DNA of 49,206 nt. Origin: a virus. Both the position numbers and the translations under genes were made by a program. The notes under the pieces are model-generated. The model saw only the letters and a program-made list of their open reading frames with translations, ran no database searches and was not told the DNA's origin. The stretch is from IMG/VR virus record IMGVR_UViG_3300032116_000318, positions 1 through 49,206 of that record, one strand, 5' to 3'. Below, piece after piece: positions 25,097-32,427 of the stretch; within the stretch, counting starts at the first letter, position 1, and each line of letters starts with the position of its first letter.

Positions 25097-25506
25097 GTTC
25101 CCTCCAATGCCGCACGGGCGCGACGCAGAACGCCGAAGGTCAAACTCATTTTCTCGCCGTTGCCGTACCATCCAACATGGTCGTTATCGTCGTGGTCGTC
25201 CATTCCAATATCTTCGTCATGGTGCGCCATTACCTGCGCTAACGCCTCCCGCAGCTTCGCGTTCTCGGCCTCCAGCGCCTCGATCTTCGCCAGCGCGCAT
25301 TCGTAGTGTCGCGGTCCCCAGGTATGGCAGTCGCCGGCATGGGTTGACCCATTGCCCTTGGCGTCCCGGTCTTCCTGCCAGCGCAGGGCGGCGCGAAGGC
25401 GTTCGATTTCGGCGGCGGCTTTCTTTGCAAGCGGCATGTAGACGCCGGACGGTGCATCGCCGCCAGTCGCCAGCGCCTCAAGCCTCTTCACCAGATCATT
25501 GCTCAT
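25093..25506 (-). CDS. Early phage accessory protein with coiled coil (137 aa)
   Basis: The product starts MSNDLVKRLEALATGGDAPSG and has a helical coil (ALAKIEALEAENAKLREALAQVM), then an acidic His/Asp-rich loop (HHDEDIGMDDHDDNDH) that could bind metal, and the RRARAALEGT tail. ATGA overlaps at both ends. Similar coil-containing proteins of the Ea22/Lar neighbourhood are common in phage early operons, but I cannot assign a family. Confidence 0.65.
   Translation of the reverse strand: MSNDLVKRLEALATGGDAPSGVYMPLAKKAAAEIERLRAALRWQEDRDAKGNGSTHAGDCHTWGPRHYECALAKIEALEAENAKLREALAQVMAHHDEDIGMDDHDDNDHVGWYGNGEKMSLTFGVLRRARAALEGT
25098..25128. repeat. 31-bp repeat in gene tail, copy 2
   Basis: Partner of 24730-24760, differing at one base. 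It supplies both the last codons of one gene and the ribosome-binding site of the next. Confidence 0.8.
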
Positions 25507-25943
25507 GTCGGCTCCTTCATGGCTCGGATGACCTCCGCTATAAGATAGGCTTGATGCTCCGCTGTCCGCTTGGAGGGGTAATCTGCATACGAAAACCCAT
25601 GACCTCCTGCCTGCGTAGCCACCTTCGCCGCTTCCTCAAGCGCTGCGTTGCGAACGGCGGCTTCCGCGCTGGCAACTCGCGTTTCCGCGTCCAGTCCAAT
25701 CAGCGCGAGGCGGCAGAGTTCGCGAACGGTAGCGGGGTCGAGCCGGGCTATATGCAGCGCATCAGCCACCCACTGCTTATGGCGTGTGCTTCTCGCCGAA
25801 CTGTGTGGATAGGGACCCAACGCGATCCGTGACCACATCCCACCGTCCGGATCACCGTAGATAGTGGTAGCTTCTAGCCGCCATGATCCGGGCGTCACTC
25901 CCTCGCACCCCGCTGCAATAGCTTCGATCTGGTCTCTGGTCAT
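25503..25943 (-). CDS. Early phage accessory protein (146 aa)
   Basis: The product begins MTRDQIEAIAAGCEGVTPGSWRLE and contains a WVADALHIARLDPATVRELCRLAL segment; the C-terminal half is helical (AEAAVRNAALEEAAKVA). The pattern of a PGPW-like opening followed by an AARLDP-type helix is common in short phage proteins of unknown role. ATGA coupling at both ends. Confidence 0.65.
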   Translation of the reverse strand: MTRDQIEAIAAGCEGVTPGSWRLEATTIYGDPDGGMWSRIALGPYPHSSARSTRHKQWVADALHIARLDPATVRELCRLALIGLDAETRVASAEAAVRNAALEEAAKVATQAGGHGFSYADYPSKRTAEHQAYLIAEVIRAMKEPT

Positions 25944-26359
25944 GGCTTGTTCTCCTCTTTCGGAGGGAGGGGAAGGGGACGCCAGTGCGTTGGTGAGACA
26001 GGCCAGCAGGCTTCCGTTTCTTCAGCGGTTTCGTACCAGCCGGGCTCGAAAAGTTCCTGCTCCTCAAAATCATCATCGATGTCAGTTTGTGATAGCCAAC
26101 AGCCGCGAAAGGTGCGCCAATTGCCAAGACGATTGCGCAGCCCCAGAAGGATTGTTCTGCCATTCTTTCGCGCGCTGTCCATCGGTTGCCACATCGCCGC
26201 TTCGTAGGCGTCGATGGCGGCGCGAAGCTTGCTATTCAAGAAGGCCCGCGCAAACTCTTCGCCGTCAGCTCCTCCTGCCGCGCAGAACCTCAACATCTGA
26301 GGGTCAAGCATCGCGGTCATCGCCGCCTCAAAAGCCTTCTCTCTGATTGCGTCAGTCAT
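25940..26359 (-). CDS. DUF551-like phage protein (139 aa)
   Basis: The C-terminal half carries WQPMDSARKNGRTILLG and a Trp/Pro-rich end (CWPVSPTHWRPLPLPP), the hallmark of DUF551-type phage proteins. The N-terminal half is helical (MTDAIREKAFEAAMTAMLDP). ATG 26359 overlaps the previous stop; the Gly-rich open frame upstream is a shadow of the Ala-rich gene. Function unknown. Confidence 0.7.
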   Translation of the reverse strand: MTDAIREKAFEAAMTAMLDPQMLRFCAAGGADGEEFARAFLNSKLRAAIDAYEAAMWQPMDSARKNGRTILLGLRNRLGNWRTFRGCWLSQTDIDDDFEEQELFEPGWYETAEETEACWPVSPTHWRPLPLPPKEENKP

Positions 26360-26938
26360 GACGGGTAGTCTCCTCCGTTCGCAATGCGCAGGAACTCGGT
26401 TGTTTGCGCCTCGCGCTCGGCTTCCATCGCCGCCGCCGCCTCCGCCGCCCCCACCGCTGCCCACGCCACCGAACGCTGCGCCGCCGTCGCCGCCGCCCCC
26501 ACCGCTGCCCACGCCTCCCCCGCCTCCGCCGCCGCCCGCGCCGCCGCCGCTGCCCACGCCACCGAACGCTGCGCCGCCCCCGCCTCCGCCTCCGCCTCCG
26601 CCGCCCACGCCGCCGCCGCCGCCACGTCAAGCTCCTCGGCCGTCGCGCGCCCGTTCGCGTAGCGCTTGGACACGTCGTTCGCCGCTTTGACTCGGGGGTC
26701 GGTATTCAGGTACTCGACACGTCGCGCGCACCAAACCGCGTACAGTCGAACTTTCCGCTCGTACCGGGGCTCCGCCCGCAGACAGTACAAAGCATCGTCA
26801 AGCCCGTTGCTTTCGACGATGACCGAGAACGGCAGCGGTTCGTCATCCGGGCCCGTTTTGCCAAGGTGCCTGAGAAGTTTCGCCCAGCCGTCCTGACAAG
26901 GACCATGCGCCCGAATGCGGTTGAGGGTGGTGGTCATC
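26351..26938. repeat. Large duplication, copy 1 (copy 2 at about 28467-29028)
   Basis: Almost the whole Ala-rich gene is repeated about 2.1 kb away in the same orientation. The flanks, 26660-26938 and 26351-26428, are nearly identical to the second copy; the GC-only Ala-coding middle differs in length and order. The intervening DNA holds a tiny membrane gene, two unknown genes, RuvC and a DUF6378 gene. Confidence 0.85.
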
Positions 26939-26955
26939 GGTTCAGTCATGGTCAT
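26356..26955 (-). CDS. Phage Ala-rich repeat protein, copy 1
   Basis: The product is 199 aa. Residues 10-90 form a conserved domain (TTTLNRIRAHGP, DGWAKLLRHLGKT, LDDALYCLRAEPRYERKVRLYAVWCARRVEYL), followed by about 75 residues of almost pure Ala/Trp/Glu/Arg helix (AAQRSVAWAA occurs twice) and a REAQTTEFLRI end. ATG 26955 overlaps the stop of the membrane peptide (ATGA); ATG 26949 has a better-spaced GGAG. Family known from phages; function unknown. A paralogue lies at 28470-29060. Confidence 0.75.
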   Translation of the reverse strand: MTMTEPMTTTLNRIRAHGPCQDGWAKLLRHLGKTGPDDEPLPFSVIVESNGLDDALYCLRAEPRYERKVRLYAVWCARRVEYLNTDPRVKAANDVSKRYANGRATAEELDVAAAAAWAAEAEAEAGAAQRSVAWAAAAARAAAEAGEAWAAVGAAATAAQRSVAWAAVGAAEAAAAMEAEREAQTTEFLRIANGGDYPS

Positions 26956-27086
26956 CTCCCGACAATCCAAAACGCGGCGGTTCCGAGCGCAGCGACAAGC
27001 GACGCGAGAACCGTGGCGATGATTGCGGCCCATGTCGCTATCCCGCGACCGCGCGGCATGTGGTCGTCTTCACGAAAGGGATACAT
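26952..27086 (-). CDS. 44-aa membrane peptide
   Basis: AGGAGGG lies 3-4 nt before ATG 27086, a strong site. The product starts MYPFREDDHMPRGRG and has one membrane helix (IATWAAIIATVLASLVAALG TAAFWIV without the break), then GR. Stop overlaps the following start as ATGA. Charged N-terminus probably cytoplasmic. Function unknown. Confidence 0.7.
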   Translation of the reverse strand: MYPFREDDHMPRGRGIATWAAIIATVLASLVAALGTAAFWIVGR

Positions 27087-27115
27087 GATCCCTCCTGGGG
27101 CGGGGTTGTGGGGCG

Positions 27116-27361
27116 TCAGTCATGGGCCGCCGCCCCCGTCAGAAGCGCCAGCAAGCCTTGGCGCAACCGACGCGCCACATGCGCCCTGTGCGCCAGATCG
27201 TGATACTCCAAGGTGTTCATCTCCCGGTGGACCTGGGAGGAGTAGAGAACGGGAATACGGGCGTCGGCCCCAGTCGGAAAGTAGCGGTCCATAACGCGAT
27301 CCCACTGTGTTTCCGGGTCGGTCTTTTTCGTCAAGTCGAGCGCCTTAACATCGTCAGCCAT
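27116..27361 (-). CDS. Unknown protein (81 aa)
   Basis: ATG 27361 follows GGAG 8 nt upstream and overlaps the end of the previous gene by 8 nt. The product is mixed alpha/beta (MADDVKALDLTKKTDPETQWD; MNTLEYHDLAHRAHVARRLRQGLLALL). The open frame upstream to 27577 is a shadow. Not recognised. Confidence 0.65.
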   Translation of the reverse strand: MADDVKALDLTKKTDPETQWDRVMDRYFPTGADARIPVLYSSQVHREMNTLEYHDLAHRAHVARRLRQGLLALLTGAAAHD

Positions 27362-27638
27362 GAGATATCTCCGTTGTTGTGTTCGCGACCGCACCTGTGG
27401 CGCGGCGCACCCGCGATAAATCCTCGGCATGTGCGTGCCACCTACGCCCGTCCGCCGCTTCAACGTGAAACTGCCAGCCGGACAAAGTGACCCCGCTGTA
27501 GAACCACCTCGCCGTAACCACGCCCTCAAAGGACGGTATGGCGCCAATCGCGCGCCGCCGTACGCGATCGCCCACACGCGGAAGCCCGCTATCCGAGGAC
27601 GACGGCGGACGTTCGGAAACCGGCGGAAGCGCGTTCAT
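27354..27638 (-). CDS. Unknown protein with SH3-like beta core (94 aa)
   Basis: ATG 27638 overlaps the RuvC stop (ATGA). After a Pro/Ser-rich start the sequence reads GDRVRRRAIGAIPSFEGVVTARWFYSGVTLSGWQFHVEAADG, alternating hydrophobic strands like a small beta-barrel with basic residues, perhaps nucleic-acid binding. Function unknown. Confidence 0.6.
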   Translation of the reverse strand: MNALPPVSERPPSSSDSGLPRVGDRVRRRAIGAIPSFEGVVTARWFYSGVTLSGWQFHVEAADGRRWHAHAEDLSRVRRATGAVANTTTEISHG

Positions 27639-28150
27639 CCCGCTTGCCCCGTGGCCCCCACAAACAGCAGCGGCTTTACCGGAACGCCCAGGACGAACAG
27701 CAAGAGGCCCAACGCATCCGCCTCGTCCTCGCTCCCGCAGGCGTACCCCGCGCGTTCCAGCGCCAACAGCATTTCCACCTTCGAGGCGTTGCCTTTGCCG
27801 GTGACGTGCTTCTTGATCGGCCCCACGCCAACGCCGCGATACGGAAGGCCTTGCGCAGCGCACCAGGTCTGGAGGTGCGACATCAGCCCCCCGTAAATCT
27901 GGGCGGCGATCACGCCCTTGTGCCGGCGCACTTCCTCGAAGTAGACGCGCTCGAAGCGCAAGTCCTCGCGCAGCCTGTCCAGGTTCTCGACAAGCCGCGC
28001 GTATCGCGCCGCGCCGTCGTCGAAATGACGGCGGCCAGTCGCGTCCCTGCGCGTAAAACTCAAGTCCCAGGCGCCCCGCACGACTGCCGCAGGGTTCGCC
28101 GCGAAAGCCCAGCCGGTTTGCGTTCCCAGATCCAACGCCAACGTCCTCAT
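27635..28150 (-). CDS. RuvC-like Holliday junction resolvase
   Basis: The product is 171 aa with a complete RNase H-like active site: ALDLGT (Asp7), YFEE (Glu72) and EDEADALGLL (Asp142, Asp145). The KKHVTGKGNASK segment before the last motif matches the DNA-binding loop of the family. AGGAG lies 6 nt before ATG 28150. It would cut branched recombination or replication intermediates before packaging. Coupled by ATGA to DUF6378 upstream and an unknown gene downstream. Confidence 0.88.
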   Translation of the reverse strand: MRTLALDLGTQTGWAFAANPAAVVRGAWDLSFTRRDATGRRHFDDGAARYARLVENLDRLREDLRFERVYFEEVRRHKGVIAAQIYGGLMSHLQTWCAAQGLPYRGVGVGPIKKHVTGKGNASKVEMLLALERAGYACGSEDEADALGLLLFVLGVPVKPLLFVGATGQAG

Positions 28151-28473
28151 GTGTTCTCCTTTGCTCTTGTGATTACCCCCCATGCGCACAACGCGTACCC
28201 GACAATATCGACATGGCTGTCGTAGTGGTCCGGCGTCTCCGCCAGACGCGCCTCCTTGACCAGCCGCATCAGCGCGGCGACATCGACAGGCGTCAGCCCG
28301 CGCGCCGTCTCAGACAACAGCCCAATGTTCACGAGGTGGGCGTTCCAGAGGCGGGCGATGCGCTCGAAGTTACGTTCCGGTGGCCCGTAGGCCTTCTGAC
28401 GGGGACCCTGCACAATGCGGATGGCGTCCGCGACCAAAGCGGCCTCGGGGGATTCCCCAGGGGCGTCAGTCAT
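28147..28473 (-). CDS. DUF6378-like protein (108 aa)
   Basis: The product contains VQGPRQKAYGPPERNFERIARLWNAHL, LTPVDVAALMRLVKEARLAETPDHYDSHVDIVGYALCAWG in short pieces typical of DUF6378. The family is widespread in phages; a nucleotide-pyrophosphohydrolase-like helical fold has been suggested to me by its spacing of Glu/Asp residues, but this is inference. ATGA overlaps at both ends. Confidence 0.75.
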   Translation of the reverse strand: MTDAPGESPEAALVADAIRIVQGPRQKAYGPPERNFERIARLWNAHLVNIGLLSETARGLTPVDVAALMRLVKEARLAETPDHYDSHVDIVGYALCAWGVITRAKENT

Positions 28474-29028
28474 GACGGGTAGTCTCCTCCGTTCGCGATG
28501 CGCAGAAATTCGGCTGTTTGCGCCTGGCGCTCGGCTTCCGTCGCCTTCACCTCCCGCGCCGCCCGCGCCGCCCCCGCCGCCGCCAGCGCCGCCGCCCGTG
28601 TCGCCACCCACGTCGCCGCCCACGTCGCCGCCCACGTCGCCGCCTCCGCCGCCGCCTTCGCCTCCGCCTCCGCCCACGCCGCCCGCGCCGCCGCCCACGC
28701 CGCCCGCGCCGCCACGTCAAGCTCCTCGGCCGTCGCGCGCCCGTTAGCAAAGCGCTCGGACACGTCGTTCGCCGCTTTGACTCGGGGGTCGGTATTCAGG
28801 TGCTCGGCACGTCGCGCGCACCAAACCGCGTACAGTCGAACTTTCCGCTCGTACCGGAGCTCCGCCCGCAGACAGTACAAAGCATCGTCGAGCCCGTTGC
28901 TTTCGACGATGACCGAGAACGGCAGCGGTTCGTCATCCGGACCCGTTTTGCCAAGGTGCCTGAGAAGTTTCGCCCAGCCGTCCCGACAAGGGCCAAGCGC
29001 CCGAATGCGGTTGAGGGTGGTGGTCATC
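28467..29028. repeat. Large duplication, copy 2
   Basis: Second copy of 26351-26938, shorter by roughly 26 bp in the Ala-coding middle. Confidence 0.85.
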
Positions 29029-29060
29029 ACCCCGGAGTCGTAAACCTGCTCAACGCTCAT
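28470..29060 (-). CDS. Phage Ala-rich repeat protein, copy 2
   Basis: The product is 196 aa. The N-terminal domain differs from copy 1 at only a few residues (HGPCQ to LGPCR, EPRY to ELRY). The Ala-rich middle is different: AARAAWAA and then ATWAATWAATWVATRAA repeats. The end (RQAQTAEFLRIANGGDYPS) is again nearly identical. ATG 29060 is preceded by AAGGGGG; GTG 29069 is an alternative. Strong purifying identity at both ends with a changed middle suggests recent duplication plus repeat reshuffling. Confidence 0.75.
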   Translation of the reverse strand: MSVEQVYDSGVMTTTLNRIRALGPCRDGWAKLLRHLGKTGPDDEPLPFSVIVESNGLDDALYCLRAELRYERKVRLYAVWCARRAEHLNTDPRVKAANDVSERFANGRATAEELDVAARAAWAAARAAWAEAEAKAAAEAATWAATWAATWVATRAAALAAAGAARAAREVKATEAERQAQTAEFLRIANGGDYPS

Positions 29061-29133
29061 GTCTGTCACCCCCTTGCCTGTGAACGATCAATGTGAAATC
29101 TTGTCAAACGGCGAGCAGCAAAAGCCGTGCAGG

Positions 29134-29382
29134 CTATTTCTGGCTCCGAACGAACTTCCGGCCGGTAGCGATGAAATCCAGCGCATGACGAATCGTCGAC
29201 CGCCTGAAGTTCCGACCCTTCCGCATATTGAAGACGAAATCGGCTTGCCCGACCGCATCGAGCCCAAACCCGTCGATCCGGCAGCCGGTCGCGCGAATGT
29301 AGCTCTCGACGGTCGGCTCTATGGCGTCCATCGCAGCGCCAATCTTCGCGGCGTTGCTCCTGATTATTTCCAGTTCCGACAC
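29134..29382 (-). CDS. First gene of the leftward early operon (82 aa, unknown)
   Basis: I chose GTG 29382 because GAGGAGG lies 5 nt before it and the likely promoter sits just upstream; the longer frame starting at 29478 would begin ahead of that promoter. The product reads SELEIIRSNAAKIGAAMDAIEPTVESYIRATGCRI in part and ends basic (TGRKFVRSQK). As the first early product it may act on host or regulatory targets. Not recognised. Confidence 0.55.
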   Translation of the reverse strand: MSELEIIRSNAAKIGAAMDAIEPTVESYIRATGCRIDGFGLDAVGQADFVFNMRKGRNFRRSTIRHALDFIATGRKFVRSQK

Positions 29383-29423
29383 GCCAGCCTCCTCGGTGAA
29401 AGTCTCGTGAATTGCGTATGGAC

Positions 29424-29453
29424 AATAGAGCATAGGGAATGCTAGATAGTCAA
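29424..29453 (-). promoter_or_regulatory. Leftward early promoter candidate
   Basis: On the minus strand TTGACT (29453-29448) and TCTATT (29429-29424) are spaced by 18 bp, a reasonable sigma70-type pair. Transcription would start near 29417, about 35 nt before GTG 29382. The region is markedly AT-richer than its surroundings and lies between divergent genes. Confidence 0.5.
29429..29443. promoter_or_regulatory. Operator-like inverted repeat in the early promoter
   Basis: AGCAT and ATGCT flank a 5-nt centre, placed between the -35 and -10 hexamers. A dimeric repressor here would block early leftward transcription; the Xre protein encoded at 13356 is the obvious candidate. Not found elsewhere by eye. 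Confidence 0.4.
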
Positions 29454-29513
29454 CAGGTATTTTCACTCTTTTCGACACCCCCGAAAAAAAAAATCAGCAA
29501 AAGGCCGCAGCCC

Positions 29514-31487
29514 ATGCCGCAAGACACGCCGCCGCGCTCGATCGCGGAAAAGCTTCGGAGCGAAGCGATCGCGCTGGCGAAGCAGGGATTCAGGGTTTTT
29601 CCGTTGCAACCCGACGGAAAGAAACCCGAGTTCGAGGAGTGGCAGGCGCAAGCCAGCGCGGACCCGGAACGGGTCAAGGCCTTGTGGAGCGACCCGTTCG
29701 GCGAAGCGCAACCATGGAACATCGGCGTACGCACCGGCGACGGCCTCACGGTGCTGGACGTGGACATGAAGCACGGCCGCCCCGGCGCCGAATCGCTGGA
29801 CGACCTCGCAACCTTCGCCGGGCTCGAACTCCAGACGTTCACCGTCCGGACGCCGACGGGCGGCCTCCATATCTACTACGACTCGACCGGCTACCGGCTG
29901 AAGAACAGCGTCGAGACGGTCGCCCCCGGCCTCGATGTCCGGTCGGAGGGCGGGTATGTGGTTGGCCCCGGCTCGACGATAGGCGACAGGGCCTATTCGA
30001 CGGAAACCCGCGCGGCGCTCGCCCCGATCGCCGCCTGGTTCGCCGCCCGCTGCGGCCACGCCGCGCGCAAGAGCGAACAGCCCGCCATCGCCGACATGGA
30101 CACCCCCGAAGCGCTCGCCCGCGCGAGGGAATGGCTGGCGAAGCACGCGCCGCAGGTCGTGGCCGACAGCGGCTCAGGCGATCATACGATGTACCAGATC
30201 GCCTGCCGGCTGAAGGATTTCGGCCTCTCCCAGGCGGAATGCCTCGCGGCCGCGCTCGACAGCTTCGACAGCCTGAAAGCCTTCCCGCCGCAGGGCGAAA
30301 CGATCTGGGCGAAGAAGATCGAGAACGCTTTCCTGCACGGCCAGAACCCGCCCGGCGTCCTGCACGCATCCGCGGAGTTCGATCCTGTCGAACTTGAAGC
30401 CAGGAGGCCTCCGGCGGGGCCGGCGGCCGGAGCGACGGCGACGGCGACCCCCCGCCGGTCGAAGCTCAAGGTCGTCAAGGGCTACGATTCGCTCGGGCTC
30501 CTCGCGCAGCATGACGAAAAGTTCGTGGTCGAGGACGTGCTCGGCGTGCAGGAAATGAGCGTCCTGTACGGCCGCAGCAACACCGGAAAGACCTTCGTGT
30601 GGCTGGACGTGGCGCTCCGTATCGCCGCCGGCATGGAGTGGAACGGCCGCAAGACCACGAAGGGTCCGGTCGTGTACGTCGCGGCGGAAGGCACGTTCGG
30701 CATCCATGCGCGCGTCGCCGCCTGGGCGAAGCACAACAAGGTCGACATGCGCGATGTCTGGTTTTCGACCGTGCCCTGCCCCGTGGATCTCCTGCGGCCC
30801 GACGCGGACACAAAGCCGCTGATCGAACTGGTGAACGCCGAAGCGGCCTCGTGGGGTGACGGGAGCCACGCGGCGGCCTTCGTCGCGCTGGACACGTTTT
30901 CGCGCGTCCTGGCGGGCGGCGACGAAAACTCAGGCGTCGACGTGGGGACGGTGGTGCTGCATATCGACATGTTGCGCGCGGCGACAAGGGCGCACGTCGG
31001 CGTGGTGCACCATAGCGGCAAGGATCAATCGCGGGGAGCGCGCGGCTGGTCGGGCCTGAACGCGGCGACGGACGTGGAGTTCGAGATCGCCGACGGCGTG
31101 CTCACCAACACCAAGCAGCGCGACCGCGCGCAGATCGAACCCCTGCCCTTCGCGATGCAGGACGTGGCGCTCGGCGCCAACCGCAGCGGCAAACCGATTG
31201 CGTCGCTTGTGCCTCTCTACGGCGCGGCGGCGGAGGAGGCGGACGGGGGGCTCACCGAGGAGCAAATGCGGTGGCTGACAGAGCTTCGAGCCGGGGCGGC
31301 GGCCATGGCGGAAGAGGCCGGCCTGAAGGCCTCGCGCCAGCCGTTGACGTGGCAGAACGCGAGCGCAATTTTCAGTGACATGGCGTCTCCAAAGCGCGCT
31401 ACGGTTGTAAAAAGACTGCGGTTACTCACCGAGAAAGGACACCTGTCAAAAGGCAAGGAAAACCAATGGTTTATCGCACGTCTTTAA
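29514..31487 (+). CDS. Primase-polymerase/helicase replication protein
   Basis: The product is 657 aa. The N-terminal Prim-Pol domain (about 1-180) shows GFRVFPLQPDGKKP, TVLDVDMKHG (Asp82, Asp84) and GGLHIYYDS (His119). The C-terminal RepA/RecA-type ATPase has Walker A GRSNTGKT (353-360), Walker B AFVALDTF and VGVVHHSGKD. A final winged-helix-like part (ASPKRATVVKRLRLLTEKGHL) may bind origin DNA. ATG 29514 chosen; the upstream frame to 29439 includes the promoter zone. The repeat-rich region directly after it is the likely origin. Confidence 0.85.
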   Translation: MPQDTPPRSIAEKLRSEAIALAKQGFRVFPLQPDGKKPEFEEWQAQASADPERVKALWSDPFGEAQPWNIGVRTGDGLTVLDVDMKHGRPGAESLDDLATFAGLELQTFTVRTPTGGLHIYYDSTGYRLKNSVETVAPGLDVRSEGGYVVGPGSTIGDRAYSTETRAALAPIAAWFAARCGHAARKSEQPAIADMDTPEALARAREWLAKHAPQVVADSGSGDHTMYQIACRLKDFGLSQAECLAAALDSFDSLKAFPPQGETIWAKKIENAFLHGQNPPGVLHASAEFDPVELEARRPPAGPAAGATATATPRRSKLKVVKGYDSLGLLAQHDEKFVVEDVLGVQEMSVLYGRSNTGKTFVWLDVALRIAAGMEWNGRKTTKGPVVYVAAEGTFGIHARVAAWAKHNKVDMRDVWFSTVPCPVDLLRPDADTKPLIELVNAEAASWGDGSHAAAFVALDTFSRVLAGGDENSGVDVGTVVLHIDMLRAATRAHVGVVHHSGKDQSRGARGWSGLNAATDVEFEIADGVLTNTKQRDRAQIEPLPFAMQDVALGANRSGKPIASLVPLYGAAAEEADGGLTEEQMRWLTELRAGAAAMAEEAGLKASRQPLTWQNASAIFSDMASPKRATVVKRLRLLTEKGHLSKGKENQWFIARL

Positions 31488-31488
31488 C

Positions 31489-31722
31489 GTGCTACCTTAG
31501 AAGCAAAAAACAGGGCTCGTGTTACCTCTGATGACCAATAGGAAAAACACGAGATGTTACCAATATAGGTTATTGTGGGTAGCATGAATTACGTAATGAT
31601 TTCAAGGCCTTCGTTGTTTTGTGTTACCTGTGATACCTTAGTGTTACCCTAAGTGTTACCGACCACGCCCCCGTAGTGTTACCGTGTTACCCCCACTATA
31701 TAAGTGGGGGTAACGGTAACAC
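31489..31722 (+). other. Iteron-like replication origin candidate
   Basis: GTGTTACC occurs exactly at 31519, 31621, 31641, 31653, 31676 and 31684, and inverted at 31715-31722. Near matches are at 31489 (GTGCTACC) and 31554 (ATGTTACC). The stretch is AT-rich compared with the rest of the genome and sits immediately after the replication initiator-like gene. Clustered short direct repeats plus AT-rich DNA plus adjacent replication protein is the classic iteron origin arrangement. No gene is present in 31488-31837. Confidence 0.65.
31676..31722. other. Long hairpin at the end of the iteron cluster
   Basis: The left arm, 31676-31697, pairs with the right arm, 31703-31722, over 20 bp with one 2-nt bulge (TG at 31685-31686) and loop ATATA. 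The inner 12 bp are perfect (GTTACCCCCACT with AGTGGGGGTAAC). The arms contain iteron units in opposite orientations. No T run follows. It could be a primase loading site, a replication start or an initiator-binding switch. Confidence 0.65.
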
Positions 31723-31837
31723 GGGCCTGAGAAAGGGGTGGTTTCAGGGAACCCGAAAGCCGGGGTTCGAGGCGGCGGAGATCGAGGGGCGGAGCGTGTG
31801 GGCGAGGGCGGGCGGCGACCCGCGATCGCGGGAGGCC

Positions 31838-32425
31838 ATGCCAAAAAATCGCCGCCGCGCCGGGGTGAAATGGAGACGGAGAAAAAGTCCGAAACCGAAA
31901 CGGATTTTGAAAATGGCGAATCGGAAAATTTTGGCAAATCCGTCAAAAAACAAAAAGAAGACGCGGAGGCCTGTCGAGCTCCGGTCGGCCGACCGCAGCC
32001 TGATAGAGCGCATGGGGTGGGGCCTGGCGGTGGTGCATTGTCCGGCGGCGACGCGAAAGGGCGGATGGTTGCGCGGCGGGCGGCCGCCTACGCGGGTGTG
32101 GGGCAAAGCGCGCGAGCATTCCCGCCGGCCGGCCGGGGCAAGATCCTATGATAAGGTGTTGCGTGTCATGGCGCCGGGCGAACTGTATCGCATGAAGGAT
32201 ATAGGCGCGGCGGCTGGGTTGGAAGGAAGCCCGCTCAAGGGCACGATCGCCTGCGTTCTGGTGCGGATGTGCTATGTCGAGCCAGTTGATGCTCAAGCGA
32301 TAGCGCGAGCCGGTCCGGCGGCGCTCCGTGTGCGTTTAAAGAGGTATAAGAATTTGTGGCGATTGACGCCGGAAGGCGAAAGGATGCGCGCGGCGGTATT
32401 GGCCGCCGACGCGCGGGAGGGTTGA
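31838..32425 (+). CDS. Basic DNA-binding-like protein (winged-helix C-terminus)
   Basis: The product is 195 aa if started at ATG 31838 (GGGAGG close upstream); ATG 31911 is an alternative. The first 60 residues are extremely basic (KNRRRAG, KWRRRKSPKPKR, NKKKTRRP). The C-terminal 90 residues look like a winged helix: SYDKVLRVMAPGELYRMKDIG, then GTIACVLVRMCYVEP and NLWRLTPEGERMR. It converges with the next gene with only 2 bp between. Its place beyond the origin suggests replication control or transcription regulation. Confidence 0.55.
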   Translation: MPKNRRRAGVKWRRRKSPKPKRILKMANRKILANPSKNKKKTRRPVELRSADRSLIERMGWGLAVVHCPAATRKGGWLRGGRPPTRVWGKAREHSRRPAGARSYDKVLRVMAPGELYRMKDIGAAAGLEGSPLKGTIACVLVRMCYVEPVDAQAIARAGPAALRVRLKRYKNLWRLTPEGERMRAAVLAADAREG

Positions 32426-32427
32426 GG

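Noticed and set aside
26359-26608. Gly-rich N-terminal extension of the DUF551-like gene
   Set aside because: It is the Ala-coding repeat of the overlapping gene read in another frame; the ATGA-coupled start at 26359 is better.
31519-31722. CRISPR array
   Set aside because: Repeats are only 8 bp, irregularly spaced and partly overlapping or inverted; they fit iterons, not CRISPR repeats.
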